From positions 3,246,009 through 3,310,008 of the forward strand of contig NZ_CM009578.1 of the NCBI RefSeq assembly GCF_002993885.1: a stretch of 64,000 bases of DNA. Reading direction: 5' to 3'. This document shows positions 1 to 7,818 of the stretch, in pieces. The notes below the pieces were generated by a model. It searched no databases, was not told the DNA's origin, and worked only from the letters and a program-made list of their open reading frames with translations. This DNA is from Sphingopyxis lindanitolerans (lineage in GTDB: Bacteria > Pseudomonadota > Alphaproteobacteria > Sphingomonadales > Sphingomonadaceae). How positions within the stretch are numbered: the stretch's first letter is position 1; every line of letters begins with the position of its first letter. A program made the translations under genes and the position numbers.

Positions 1-680
1 TCGAGCTTTCGTCGGGCAAGCGGATGACCGAGTTGATCGAGGAGATTTTGCCCGGCCATCCGGTCGGCGTCCTCACCGGCCCCAATCTCGCGCGCGAGAT
101 CATGACCGGGCAGGCGGCGGCGAGCGTCTTGTCGATGGCGGACGAGATCGTCGTCCGCGCGCTCCAGCCGATCTTCCATTCGGGGCTGTTCCGCGTCTAC
201 ACCAACACCGACCTGCTCGGCTGCGAACTGGGCGGAGTGCTCAAGAATATCATCGCGATCGCGGTCGGCATGGGCGACGGGCTCGGCGCCGGCGACAATA
301 CGCGCGCCGGGCTGATGACGCGCGGGCTGGCCGAGATCACCCGGCTCGGCGTCGCGATGGGCGGGCGGCCCGAGACGTTCGCGGGGCTCACCGGCATGGG
401 CGATCTGATCGCGACCTGCACCAGCCCGCTGTCGCGCAACCGCCACGTCGGGGTCGAACTCGGCAAAGGGCGGCACATCGACGACATCATCGCGGGAATG
501 AACATGGTCGCCGAGGGGGTGAAGAGTGCGCCGACGGTGATGGCGCTCGCCGACAAATTTGACCGCGCGATGCCGATCGCGCGCGACGTGTTCGACGTGA
601 CGCAGGGCAGGCGCGACGCGCAGGACGTGTTCCGCGGCCTCCTGAAATCGAGCGTCGGCGACGAGGCGCATCCGGGGTAG
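1..680 (+). CDS. gpsA: Glycerol-3-phosphate dehydrogenase [NAD(P)+], C-terminal part
   Basis: GpsA reduces dihydroxyacetone phosphate to sn-glycerol-3-phosphate in the cytoplasm, the entry step of phospholipid synthesis. The gene runs in from before the window: the frame is open from base 3 (residues [10 protein letters not shown]) with no credible start, and about 226 of roughly 330 residues are visible. Family marks are the TGPNLAREI segment, the catalytic-lysine region [19 protein letters not shown], the [11 protein letters not shown] helix and the GLTGMGDL motif. The stop is TAG at 678-680. Identification is firm; the nucleotide-binding N-terminus lies outside the window, so cofactor preference cannot be judged. 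Confidence 0.95.
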   Translation, partial: ELSSGKRMTELIEEILPGHPVGVLTGPNLAREIMTGQAAASVLSMADEIVVRALQPIFHSGLFRVYTNTDLLGCELGGVLKNIIAIAVGMGDGLGAGDNTRAGLMTRGLAEITRLGVAMGGRPETFAGLTGMGDLIATCTSPLSRNRHVGVELGKGRHIDDIIAGMNMVAEGVKSAPTVMALADKFDRAMPIARDVFDVTQGRRDAQDVFRGLLKSSVGDEAHPG

Positions 681-787
681 AGCGCCGATTCCGCCGTCAG
701 CCGTGCGGAATCACCGCCGAGCCGGGAAGAAAACCGCCGGCTCCTTCGTTTTCTCCTGACCAGCAGGGTCCATCAAGGAGAAGGACG

Positions 788-1126
788 ATGAAAAAATGGA
801 CGATTGTGGCGGCGCTTACAGCTCTCCCCGCCAGCGCCGCGATGGCGGCGATCCCCTATGATTCGATGCCACCGGGGTTCGATCGCCCCGCAATTCGCGC
901 GGCGCCGATCGCGGACGTCTACAATCAATATTGGTATAATTACAAAGCCGACATCCTCGAAGCCGAAAAAGAGCTGGTCAGCGATCTTCGCCACTCGACC
1001 GACCGCGAGGACCGCTGGGATGCGTGGGATGAATGGACCACCGAAGTCATCGACGCCGACAAGGATTATGTTAAGGAAATGCGAAAGAAAGGCTATCGCA
1101 GCGGTCGCGTAACGGTCGGGGGGTGA
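788..1126 (+). CDS. Small secreted protein of unknown function
   Basis: This 112-residue protein is not one I recognise. It begins with a Sec-type signal peptide (MKKWTIVAALTALPASAAMA), predicted to be cut after about residue 20, so the mature protein should be periplasmic. The mature part is strongly charged and rich in Trp, Tyr and Asp/Glu, with a helical-looking stretch from about residue 48 (YWYNYKADILEAEKEL) and a basic tail. A strong Shine-Dalgarno AAGGAG at 775-780 sits 7 bases before the ATG and decides the start. It stands alone between gpsA and a convergent TlpA-like gene, with a short hairpin downstream. No function is proposed. Confidence 0.8.
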   Translation: MKKWTIVAALTALPASAAMAAIPYDSMPPGFDRPAIRAAPIADVYNQYWYNYKADILEAEKELVSDLRHSTDREDRWDAWDEWTTEVIDADKDYVKEMRKKGYRSGRVTVGG

Positions 1127-1189
1127 TCCGTCAGAATAGGAGAGGGCGGGCGCCTTGAGCGTCTCGCCTTCTTCGCCCTGGTCCCAAAT

Positions 1190-1222
1190 TCTCGTCGTTC
1201 CCGCGAAAGCGGGAATGACGCA
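1190..1222. repeat. Short palindrome of the CCCGCGAAAGCGGG type
   Basis: A GC-rich hairpin (TTCCCGCGAAAGCGGGAA core) lies between two convergent genes. Related cores occur at about 51128-51211 and 63497-63525, so it belongs to a dispersed repeat type. It may also help end transcription of the neighbouring genes, but has no T-run. Confidence 0.6.
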
Positions 1223-1228
1223 TTGGGG

Positions 1229-1876
1229 CTAAACCCCGCCCTCCGCCAGCAGCGCCTTTGCCTCATCGCCCTGCCAGTCGATCGCGCCGATGACGCGCCA
1301 CAGCTCTTTTCCGTTGGCGTCATAGAAGATGCTTGTCGGCAGCGCCCCGGCGGCGGCGTCGAGCAGCTTGTTCTCGGGGTCGAGATAGGGTTGCAGCGCC
1401 TTCAGCCCCGCTTTCTGGAACCACGGGTCGACGATCTGGGCGCCTTGCAGATCCTGCGCGACCGCGATCACCGTCATCGTCTTGCCCCGCTTCGCCGCGA
1501 GCGCGTCGAGCGTCGGCATTTCGGCGACGCACGGCGCGCACCACGTCGCCCACAGATTGACGAGCAGCGGCTTGCCGCGAAAGGCCGCGAGGGTGACCGG
1601 CGCGTCGTCGGGCCCGCGAAAGGTCACCGCCGGCGCCGCCTTGCCGGCCTGGCTGCGATCGACCTGGTGCTGAAACGTCTCGACCCCGCGCGCATCCTTC
1701 GCTTCGTCGCCCGAAATATTTGCTTGGCTTGCTGCCGCTTGCTCCTGCCCATGCTTTTCCCTATCGCAGCCCGCGATCGCCGATCCGGCCAGCATCAGCG
1801 GCAGGATCAACAGCTTTATGTTTGGCCGAATGTTTGGAACGCGGTGAATGGCGGATACTCCGGACAGTAACAGCAT
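1229..1876 (-). CDS. TlpA-like thiol:disulfide oxidoreductase lipoprotein
   Basis: This is a periplasmic thioredoxin-fold protein of about 215 residues. After a hydrophobic N-terminus comes a lipobox (IAGC), implying a lipid-anchored protein facing the periplasm. The catalytic motif is WATWCAPC (CxxC), followed by the cis-proline region GALPTSIF, both as in TlpA/ResA proteins. The likely role is to reduce disulfides in apocytochromes or other envelope proteins; the substrate cannot be read from sequence. The chosen ATG at 1876 is the only good start before the signal sequence. It makes this gene overlap the 5' end of divergent argH by 29 bases, so the two promoters lie inside each other's coding regions. 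Confidence 0.88.
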   Translation of the reverse strand: MLLLSGVSAIHRVPNIRPNIKLLILPLMLAGSAIAGCDREKHGQEQAAASQANISGDEAKDARGVETFQHQVDRSQAGKAAPAVTFRGPDDAPVTLAAFRGKPLLVNLWATWCAPCVAEMPTLDALAAKRGKTMTVIAVAQDLQGAQIVDPWFQKAGLKALQPYLDPENKLLDAAAGALPTSIFYDANGKELWRVIGAIDWQGDEAKALLAEGGV

Positions 1877-3251
1877 GTGGGGTGGCCGCTTCGGTGGCGG
1901 ACCTGCGGCGATCATGCAAGAAATTAACGCCTCGATCCCCGTCGACAAGCGTCTTTGGCAAGAAGATATCGCCGCCAGCCGCGCCCACGCCGCGATGCTC
2001 GGCGCGGTGGGAATCATCGCCGCCGAGGATGCGGTCCAGATCGATCGCGGCCTGACGCAGATCGCCGGGGAATTCGCCGCGAACGGCGTGCCAGTCGACC
2101 TCGCGCTCGAAGATATCCACATGACGGTCGAATCGCGGCTGAAGGCGATCGTCGGCGAAGCCGCCGGGCGGCTCCACACCGCGCGTTCGCGCAACGATCA
2201 GGTCGCGACCGATTTCCGTCTGTGGGTGCGCACCGCCTGCGGGCGCATCGATGCCGGATTGCGGGCGATCCAGACCGCGCTCCTCGCGCGCGCCGACGAA
2301 CATGCGGGCAGCATCATGCCCGGCTTCACCCATTTGCAGGTCGCGCAGCCGGTGACGCTCGGTCATCATCTGCTCGCCTATGTCGAGATGTTCGGCCGCG
2401 ACCGCACCCGCTTCGCCGACGCGCGGGCGCGCCTCAACGAATCGCCGCTCGGCGCCGCCGCGCTCGCGGGCACCGGCTTTCCGGTCGATCGCCATGCGAC
2501 GGCATCGGCGCTCGGCTTCGATCGGCCGATGGCGAACAGCATCGATGCCGTGTCCGACCGCGACTTCGCGCTCGAATTTTGCGCCGCCGCGTCGATCGCC
2601 GCGATCCATCTGTCGCGCCTCGCCGAGGAAGTGGTGATCTGGGCGAGCCAGCCCTTCGGCTTCGTGCAATTGCCCGACGCCTGGTCGACCGGCAGCTCGA
2701 TCATGCCGCAAAAGCGCAATCCCGACGCCGCCGAACTGGTGCGTGGGCGCGCCGGGCTGCTGCTCGGCGCGTTCCAGCGGCTCGCGGTGATCGTGAAAGG
2801 CCTGCCGCTCACCTATTCCAAGGATTTGCAGGACGACAAGGAAACGGTGTTCGGCGCCTTCGACGCGCTCGCGCTATCGCTCGCCGCGATGACCGGCATG
2901 GTCGAAACTCTGGTCTTTCGCACCGACCGGATGCGCGCGCTTGCCGCCTCGGGCTATTCGACCGCGACCGACCTGGCCGACTGGCTGGTGCGCGACGCGG
3001 GGGTGCCGTTCCGCGAGGCGCATCATATCGTCGGCGCCTGCGTGAAACGATCCGAGGAACTCGGCGTTGAACTGTCGGCGCTGCCCGCGGGCGAGGCTGC
3101 GGCGATCCACGCCGCGGTGACGCCCGCCGCGCTTGCCGCGCTGACCGTCGAGGCGTCGGTCGCCAGCCGCCGCAGCTATGGCGGCACGGCGCCCGACCGG
3201 GTAAGGGAAGCGGTCGCCGCCGCGCGCGGCGCGCTGGAAGGAAGCGATTGA
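1848..3251 (+). CDS. argH: Argininosuccinate lyase
   Basis: ArgH cleaves argininosuccinate to arginine and fumarate, the last step of arginine synthesis; the enzyme is a cytoplasmic tetramer. The 467-residue length is normal. The fumarase/lyase superfamily signature [11 protein letters not shown] lies near residue 285, with the substrate-binding [11 protein letters not shown] segment near residue 110 and [11 protein letters not shown] near residue 155. It starts [15 protein letters not shown] at ATG 1848. The stop codon overlaps the start of the next lipoprotein gene (TGATG), and lysA follows, a gene order common in proteobacteria (argH, small lipoprotein, lysA). Divergent and overlapping with the TlpA-like gene at its 5' end. 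Confidence 0.97.
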   Translation: MADTPDSNSMWGGRFGGGPAAIMQEINASIPVDKRLWQEDIAASRAHAAMLGAVGIIAAEDAVQIDRGLTQIAGEFAANGVPVDLALEDIHMTVESRLKAIVGEAAGRLHTARSRNDQVATDFRLWVRTACGRIDAGLRAIQTALLARADEHAGSIMPGFTHLQVAQPVTLGHHLLAYVEMFGRDRTRFADARARLNESPLGAAALAGTGFPVDRHATASALGFDRPMANSIDAVSDRDFALEFCAAASIAAIHLSRLAEEVVIWASQPFGFVQLPDAWSTGSSIMPQKRNPDAAELVRGRAGLLLGAFQRLAVIVKGLPLTYSKDLQDDKETVFGAFDALALSLAAMTGMVETLVFRTDRMRALAASGYSTATDLADWLVRDAGVPFREAHHIVGACVKRSEELGVELSALPAGEAAAIHAAVTPAALAALTVEASVASRRSYGGTAPDRVREAVAAARGALEGSD

Positions 3252-3505
3252 TGGCGAAGCGCCGCATCCTCATCGTCACGACTATGGCCGCCGCCGCGCT
3301 GCTCGGCGCGTGCGGGGCCAAGGAAGATCTGAAGCCGCCGGCAAGCCAGCCCGCCCCGGTGGTACCCCTCGGCGCGACACGCGCGCCGACCACGGAGGAG
3401 CTCACGACGCCTGACGCGCAGGCCAAGCCCGCGCGCAGCGACGAACTTCTCAAACGCTCCGAACCTCGCCAACCCGACGATTTCGACCTGCCGCCTCCGG
3501 GCTGA
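3251..3505 (+). CDS. LptM-like small lipoprotein
   Basis: This 84-residue protein has an N-terminal signal with a lipobox (LLGAC) and the short post-Cys signature CGAKEDLKPP, which resembles CGxKGxLxxP of the YifL/LptM family. LptM of Escherichia coli assists disulfide maturation of the LptD outer-membrane LPS translocon; here only the N-terminal signature and the position between argH and lysA support that assignment. The rest is proline- and alanine-rich and low complexity. I chose the ATG at 3251 because GAAGGAAG lies 7 bases upstream; a TTG three bases earlier is possible. Translationally coupled to argH through TGATG. Confidence 0.8.
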   Translation: MAKRRILIVTTMAAAALLGACGAKEDLKPPASQPAPVVPLGATRAPTTEELTTPDAQAKPARSDELLKRSEPRQPDDFDLPPPG

Positions 3506-3528
3506 ATCGAGACCAGACTTGTTTAATT

Positions 3529-3613
3529 CCGTTCGTGTCGAGCGCAGTCGAGACACCCATCGGTGTCGCGCTGTCCTTCGGGGCATCTCGACTTCGCTCG
3601 ATGCGAACGGAGA
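3529..3613. repeat. Dispersed palindromic repeat (family E, TCGAGACAC type)
   Basis: The inverted arms CCGTTCGTGTCGAGCGCAGT and CTCGATGCGAACGG flank a short centre between the LptM-like gene and lysA. A second, longer copy is at 59060-59189, and a related element lies at 58075-58168 inside a coding region. On the transcript it would form a strong hairpin. Confidence 0.8.
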
Positions 3614-3633
3614 TATATTCAGGAATTCTTCCG

Positions 3634-4893
3634 ATGGACCATTTCGATTACCGTGACGGCGTCCTCCACGCCGAAGACATTCCGCTGTCGCGGATCGCCG
3701 AGGAAATCGGCACTCCCGTCTATGTCTATTCGCGCGCGACGCTCGAACGCCATGCCCAGGTGTTCGCCGAGGCGCTGAAGGATATTCCCAGGAAGCACAT
3801 CGCCTTCGCGATCAAGTGCAACCCCAATCTTGGCGTGCTGCGCGTCCTCGCGCGGCAGGGCTATGGCGCCGACGTGGTCTCGGGGGGCGAGCTCGAACGC
3901 GCGCTTGCCGCGGGCATGGCGCCGCAGGACATCGTCTTTTCGGGCGTCGGCAAGACGCGCGCCGAGCTGGCGCAGGGTCTCGATCGCGGTATCGGCCAGT
4001 TCAACATCGAACATGAACCCGAAGGCGTCGCGCTCGCCGACATCGCCGCACGCAAGGACATGACCGCCCCCGCGGTGCTGCGCGTCAATCCCGATGTCGA
4101 TGCCGGCACCCATGCCAAGATCTCGACCGGCAAGGCCGAAAACAAGTTCGGGGTCGGCATCGACGTCGCGCCCGAAATCTTTGGGCGGCTGGCGGCGCTT
4201 CCGGGCCTCCAGATGCGGGGAATCGCGCTTCACATCGGCAGCCAGCTCACCAGCCTCGACCCGCTCGAAGCGGCGTTCGAGCGCGTCGGCCGCCTCGTCG
4301 CCGACCTGCGCGCCGCGGGGCACAGCATCACCCATGTCGATCTTGGCGGCGGGCTCGGCGTGCCGTATCGGCCCGACGATAATCCGCCGAGCCCCGCCGA
4401 CTATGGCGCGATGGTCGCGCGCGTGACGAAGGACTGGGATGTCACCTTGATGTTCGAGCCCGGCCGCGTCATCGCGGGCAACACCGGCGTGCTCTTGACC
4501 GAAGTCTTGTGGGTCAAGCCCGGCGCGACGAACCCTTTCGTGATCGTCGACGCCGCGATGAACGACCTCGCGCGTCCGGCGCTCTATGATGCCTACCACG
4601 ACTTCGTCGCGGTCACGCCGACGGGCGACAAGATGACCGCGTCGATCGTCGGCCCGGTGTGCGAGACCGGCGACACCTTCGCGCGCGACCGCGTGATCGA
4701 CAAGGTGGAATCGGGCGATCTTGCGGTCTTCCGCACCGCCGGGGCCTATGGCGCGACGATGGCGTCGACCTACAACAGCCGCAGCCTGGTGCCCGAGGTG
4801 CTCGTCGATGGCGACCGCTATATCACCGTCGCCGACCGCATCGCCGCGGGCACGATCATGGCGGCGGAGCGGGTGCCCGACTGGATCGACTGA
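3634..4893 (+). CDS. lysA: Diaminopimelate decarboxylase
   Basis: LysA is the PLP enzyme that decarboxylates meso-diaminopimelate to L-lysine. The protein is 419 residues, as usual. The PLP lysine is in FAIKCNPN near residue 60, the phosphate-binding DLGGGLG segment is near residue 235, then FEPGRVIAGNTG and the active-site cysteine in GPVCETGDTF near residue 345. I start at ATG 3634 (MDHFDYRDG); an in-frame upstream extension exists but runs through the palindromic repeat and is not family-like. It follows the argH-lipoprotein pair in the same direction, with the repeat at 3529-3613 between them. Confidence 0.97.
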   Translation: MDHFDYRDGVLHAEDIPLSRIAEEIGTPVYVYSRATLERHAQVFAEALKDIPRKHIAFAIKCNPNLGVLRVLARQGYGADVVSGGELERALAAGMAPQDIVFSGVGKTRAELAQGLDRGIGQFNIEHEPEGVALADIAARKDMTAPAVLRVNPDVDAGTHAKISTGKAENKFGVGIDVAPEIFGRLAALPGLQMRGIALHIGSQLTSLDPLEAAFERVGRLVADLRAAGHSITHVDLGGGLGVPYRPDDNPPSPADYGAMVARVTKDWDVTLMFEPGRVIAGNTGVLLTEVLWVKPGATNPFVIVDAAMNDLARPALYDAYHDFVAVTPTGDKMTASIVGPVCETGDTFARDRVIDKVESGDLAVFRTAGAYGATMASTYNSRSLVPEVLVDGDRYITVADRIAAGTIMAAERVPDWID

Positions 4894-4900
4894 GCTATTT

Positions 4901-5027
4901 GCCCTCCCCTTCAGGGGAGGGCAGCGAGACTTGCCAGCTTGCTGGCCTAGTCGCAGCGGGTGGGGCCCATCGGCCATGCACAAGCTCGACAGCCCCACCC
5001 CAACCCCTCCCCTAAAGGGGAGGGGCT
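4901..5027. repeat. Dispersed intergenic repeat (family A, CCCTCCCC...GGGGAGGG)
   Basis: An element of about 125 bases has outer arms GCCCTCCCCTTCAGGGGAGG and CCTCCCCTAAAGGGGAGGGG and a conserved interior reading GCAGCGAGACTTG...CTAGTCGCAGCGGGTGGGG. Other copies lie at 8788-8903, 37541-37690 and 52183-52308, and a shorter one at 23953-24024. It looks like a REP/BIME-type element. Confidence 0.88.
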
Positions 5028-5044
5028 TGCTATAGGTTTCTCGC

Positions 5045-5821
5045 ATGCACCAATTTCCCATCTTCCTGAACCTCACCGGCCGCACGGTCGTGCTGGTCGG
5101 GGAGGGCGAGGCGGCCGACGCCAAGGCGCGACTGATCGCGCGCGCGGGCGGACGGATCGTGTCGGCGTGGGAAGAGGGCGCGACGATCGCTTTCGTCGCA
5201 TTGGACGATGACGCCGAAGCCCGTATCGCGGCCGCCGATCTTCGCGCGCGCGGTCTGCTCGTCAATGTCGTCGACCGGCCCGATCTTTGCGACTTCACCA
5301 CCCCCGCGATCGTCGACCGCGCCCCGGTCACGATCGCGATCGGCACCGGCGGGGCCTCGGCGGGGCTCGCCAAGGCGGTGCGCCAGCGGATCGAGGTGCT
5401 GCTTCCGGCTAGGCTCGGCGCGCTGGCGTCGGCCCTTCACGCCGCGCGCGGCGCGATGAAGGCGCGTTGGCCCGCCGCGCCCGATCGCCGCCGCGCGATC
5501 GACGCCGCGCTCGCCCCCGGCGGCGCGCTCGATCCCCTCGATGGCGATGCAGCGGACAAGGTGGCCGGCTGGCTTGTAAACGACGCTGCCGCCGAGCCTT
5601 CACGCCTCGAAACCATCCGCCTCGCCAGTATCGACCCCGACGACCTCACCCTGCGCGCTGCGCGGCTGCTGGGCGAGGCCGACCATATTTTCCATGAGGA
5701 GGCCGTTCCCGCCGCGATCCTCGATCGCGCCCGCGCCGACGCGGTGCGCCATATCGCCGACGCACCGCCCGCCGATCCGCCGCCGGGTCTGTCGCTGTGG
5801 CTCTACCCGTCGCGCCCGTAG
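5045..5821 (+). CDS. Siroheme synthase-like protein (precorrin-2 dehydrogenase/ferrochelatase, CysG N-terminal type)
   Basis: The N-terminal 110 residues are a Rossmann fold like CysG-N/Met8 (MHQFPIFLNLTGRTVVLVG, then GTGGASAGLAKAVRQRIE near residue 100), which oxidises precorrin-2 with NAD and inserts iron to make siroheme for sulfite and nitrite reductases. The middle matches the CysG dimerisation domain. Unusually, the last 60 residues resemble only the start of the uroporphyrinogen-III methyltransferase domain (IDPDDLTLRAARLLGEADHI and following), then the protein ends at 258 residues, far short of a complete bifunctional CysG. Assignment to the family is good; whether both activities remain is open. 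Its 3' end overlaps the convergent L,D-transpeptidase gene by 19 bases. Confidence 0.85.
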   Translation: MHQFPIFLNLTGRTVVLVGEGEAADAKARLIARAGGRIVSAWEEGATIAFVALDDDAEARIAAADLRARGLLVNVVDRPDLCDFTTPAIVDRAPVTIAIGTGGASAGLAKAVRQRIEVLLPARLGALASALHAARGAMKARWPAAPDRRRAIDAALAPGGALDPLDGDAADKVAGWLVNDAAAEPSRLETIRLASIDPDDLTLRAARLLGEADHIFHEEAVPAAILDRARADAVRHIADAPPADPPPGLSLWLYPSRP

Positions 5822-7074
5822 ATATCATCCCGAAACGCCACTCCGCGCTCGGTTGCGACCGCAGTGATGTAGGTGAGATAGACCGGCACCTCGGCGGGCA
5901 GCGGCACCGCCTGCTCGGGCTTGTTCGACGGCGCCTTCAGCGGCCGCTGCATCAGCCAGCGTCCCAGTTCGCCCGCATTCTCCAGCCGGATGCAGCCGTT
6001 GCTGAAATGGCGGTCGGGCTTGGCGAGCAGCGCGCGGTCGGGCGTGTCGTGGAGGTAGATGCCCTCCTTGTTCGGGAACAGGAATTTGACCCGCCCCATC
6101 GAATTGCCCGCGCCCGGCAGCTCGCGCAATCGGATCTCCTCTTTGCCCGCCGCGACCGCGTGCCAGTCGATCGTCGCGGGGTCGATCTTTGCCGGGTTCG
6201 GTCCCCAGTCCGACAGCGCCTCCATGTGGAGCGAGGCGAGGCTGCGGCCCCCCAATATCTTTTGCGCGATGCTGTCGCGCGCCAGATAGGTGGGGACGTT
6301 CCAATAGGGATTGAGGATCGCCCATTGCAGCTTGCCCGCGAGCAGCGGCGTCTGCGTCTTTGCGGCGCCGACGACGACGCGCATCGACCCTTGCCGCTTG
6401 CCCGACCCATAATACCAGAGCTGTCCCGACGAGGCATCGACGACGATGTGGTGGACCCACGGCCCCGGCAGAATCCGCGTCCGGTCGAGATTGCGGTGCA
6501 GTCGCGCCAGCGTCTCGCGCGATGCGCCCTGTTTCTCGGCGCGCGCCACCAGCCCGCGCAGGCGCCCATAATGTTCGCTCATCCAGTCCATGCCCGCCAG
6601 ATAGGCGTCGAAATTCTTGGGAAAGGCCGCGGCGCGCAGCACCGCCAGCGCGCTCGGCTTTTTGGGTTTCAGCGACTTGTCGGCATAGATGGTCCGGTCC
6701 CGCTCGGGCCGCCGCATGTCGCCGACATAGCGCGCGAACGCCTTTGACAGCGCCAGTTCGGCGCGCGCCTGTGCCTGGGCATCGCCACGGTTCGCGTCGC
6801 GGATCATCTCGCGCAGCCGGTCGGGTTCGTAGGATGAAGGCTTCAGCCCGTCGAGATCGGCCGACTCAAGATAGGCCAGCAGCGTCTGCGCCGCCGGGCC
6901 GGTCTTTCCCGCGCGGACCCACAGCGGCCGGAAATCGCGCGCGGCATAGAAATGCTTGAGGTCGCCGCCCGCTTCCGCGCGGATCGCGGCGGCGATGCCG
7001 CCCACCGCGACCGCCGTCGGCGCCGCGCGCGCGGTCACGGCCACCGGGATGCCGGCGGCCAGGCTCGCACTCAA
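5803..7074 (-). CDS. L,D-transpeptidase (YcbB/LdtD type)
   Basis: Periplasmic enzyme forming 3-3 or lipoprotein cross-links in peptidoglycan. The 423 residues contain an N-terminal scaffold (FYAARDFRPLWV near residue 40), a peptidoglycan-binding-like stretch and a C-terminal YkuD domain with the catalytic signature HFSNGCIRLEN near residue 355, preceded by YLHDTPDRALLAKPDRHF. The only in-frame start before the secretion sequence is a TTG at 7074. The frame stays open further upstream and would give a better signal peptide (basic residues, then LPLFLTLL), but no ATG, GTG or TTG is present there, so the true N-terminus is uncertain. An intrinsic terminator lies directly upstream. Confidence 0.88.
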   Translation of the reverse strand: MSASLAAGIPVAVTARAAPTAVAVGGIAAAIRAEAGGDLKHFYAARDFRPLWVRAGKTGPAAQTLLAYLESADLDGLKPSSYEPDRLREMIRDANRGDAQAQARAELALSKAFARYVGDMRRPERDRTIYADKSLKPKKPSALAVLRAAAFPKNFDAYLAGMDWMSEHYGRLRGLVARAEKQGASRETLARLHRNLDRTRILPGPWVHHIVVDASSGQLWYYGSGKRQGSMRVVVGAAKTQTPLLAGKLQWAILNPYWNVPTYLARDSIAQKILGGRSLASLHMEALSDWGPNPAKIDPATIDWHAVAAGKEEIRLRELPGAGNSMGRVKFLFPNKEGIYLHDTPDRALLAKPDRHFSNGCIRLENAGELGRWLMQRPLKAPSNKPEQAVPLPAEVPVYLTYITAVATERGVAFRDDIYGRDG

Positions 7075-7082
7075 TAATGTCA

Positions 7083-7110
7083 GGAAAAGGGGAAGGCGGC
7101 GCCTTCCCCT
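7083..7110 (-). terminator. Rho-independent terminator after the Ca-motif lipoprotein gene
   Basis: Read on the minus strand, a perfect 10-bp stem (AGGGGAAGGC / GCCTTCCCCT) is followed by TTTT. It lies 12 bases past the lipoprotein stop and only 9 bases before the L,D-transpeptidase TTG, so read-through would control the downstream gene. Confidence 0.75.
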
Positions 7111-7121
7111 CCGGGTCGAAG

Positions 7122-7370
7122 TCAGCCTCTTTCCCCAGCGCGCGTCGGGGCGGGCGGCGGGGGCGGCATCATCGGTGCGTTGGGGTGATAGATGCCGTCG
7201 GCGGTGTAATAGCCGTCGATGATGCCGTCGCCGTCGCGGTCGGCGGCAACGCTTCCCGGCACGGCGCCGGGCGGCGGCGGCGCGGCGGCGACCTCATCCT
7301 GTTTCGAGCAGGCCGAAACGGCGAGCGCGGCGGCGGCGACGCCGGTGAGAATAAGCGGTTGGATACGCAT
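7122..7370 (-). CDS. Small lipoprotein with an EF-hand-like calcium motif
   Basis: This 82-residue protein has a signal peptide ending in a lipobox (AVSAC near residue 21). The mature part is proline-rich and carries one DRDGDGIIDGYY sequence, which matches the DxDxDGxxD calcium-binding loop of EF-hand and thrombospondin type-3 repeats, followed by YTADGIYHPNAP. A good ribosome site (CCAAGGAGTGATCG) precedes the ATG. The function is unknown; binding of a single calcium ion in the periplasm is an inference from the motif. It is upstream of, and separated by a terminator from, the L,D-transpeptidase gene. Confidence 0.85.
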   Translation of the reverse strand: MRIQPLILTGVAAAALAVSACSKQDEVAAAPPPPGAVPGSVAADRDGDGIIDGYYTADGIYHPNAPMMPPPPPAPTRAGERG

Positions 7371-7464
7371 CGATCACTCCTTGGAAAGGGCGCACGGAAT
7401 ATGTTCCTGGCGCGATTGCCCAGCCGCTGAACGCGGACAGGCCGCACATTGTTCCGCCGTCATC

Positions 7465-7497
7465 GGCGCTGCGCTCAAAAGGGTCTTGAGCGGCGCC
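7465..7497. other. Intergenic hairpin in a divergent promoter region
   Basis: GGCGCTGCGCTCAA and TTGAGCGGCGCC form an interrupted stem around AAGGGTC in the 242-base gap between the minus-strand lipoprotein and the plus-strand 48-aa peptide gene. There is no T-run, so it is more likely an operator or leader structure than a terminator. No other clear signal was seen in this gap. Confidence 0.45.
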
Positions 7498-7612
7498 CTG
7501 CCGCCGCCGCATCGACCGCGACCCGATTACGATAAATTAACTGGGCGCATCGCCGCGGCATCCATAGCTCTTGCGTCGGCGGCGTCCCCGCTGCCGCATA
7601 GAGGAGGGATGA

Positions 7613-7759
7613 ATGGAATTGCCTGCCATCGATATCGACGCCGTGCCGCTTCTCGATACCGCGGTCGGATTGTTCGGCGCCTTTGCGGGCGAAAGCGCGA
7701 GTTCGGGGCCCTCGGTCTTCGAGATCGCGGTCACCGTCGCAACGATCATCTACAACTGA
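7613..7759 (+). CDS. 48-residue peptide, possible precursor, first gene of a cupin/HEAT cassette
   Basis: A small ORF with an excellent Shine-Dalgarno (AGGAGG at 7602-7607, 5-base spacing) encodes 48 residues. The sequence starts MELPAIDIDAVPLLDTAVGL and ends SVFEIAVTVATIIYN. It is acidic, has a Gly/Ser-rich break (GESASSGPS) about two thirds along, and a hydrophobic beta-like tail. There is no signal peptide and no cysteine. The competing ATG at 7609 is in another frame and gives an arginine-rich shadow. A 35-base hairpin follows the stop and then two cupin-like/HEAT genes in the same direction. A leader-core division, as in RiPP precursors, is possible but unproven; I do not know the family. 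Confidence 0.65.
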   Translation: MELPAIDIDAVPLLDTAVGLFGAFAGESASSGPSVFEIAVTVATIIYN

Positions 7760-7765
7760 GTTCCT

Positions 7766-7800
7766 CCGGGCGGGCGGCGACGAAGCCGCTGTCCGCCCGG
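7766..7800 (+). promoter_or_regulatory. Strong hairpin between peptide gene and downstream cupin/HEAT gene
   Basis: CCGGGCGG at 7766-7773 pairs with CCGCCCGG at 7793-7800, and GCGGC at 7774-7778 with GCCGC at 7785-7789. It starts 7 bases after the peptide stop and has no T-run. Such hairpins often stabilise the 5' cistron or lower expression of downstream genes relative to a short peptide gene. Confidence 0.55.
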
Positions 7801-7818
7801 CAACCGTCGGCATCCTCC

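Noticed and set aside
4901..5027. Family A elements as CRISPR or simple terminators
   Set aside because: Copies are far apart and in both orientations, with no regular spacers and mostly no T-run; REP-type repeat fits better.
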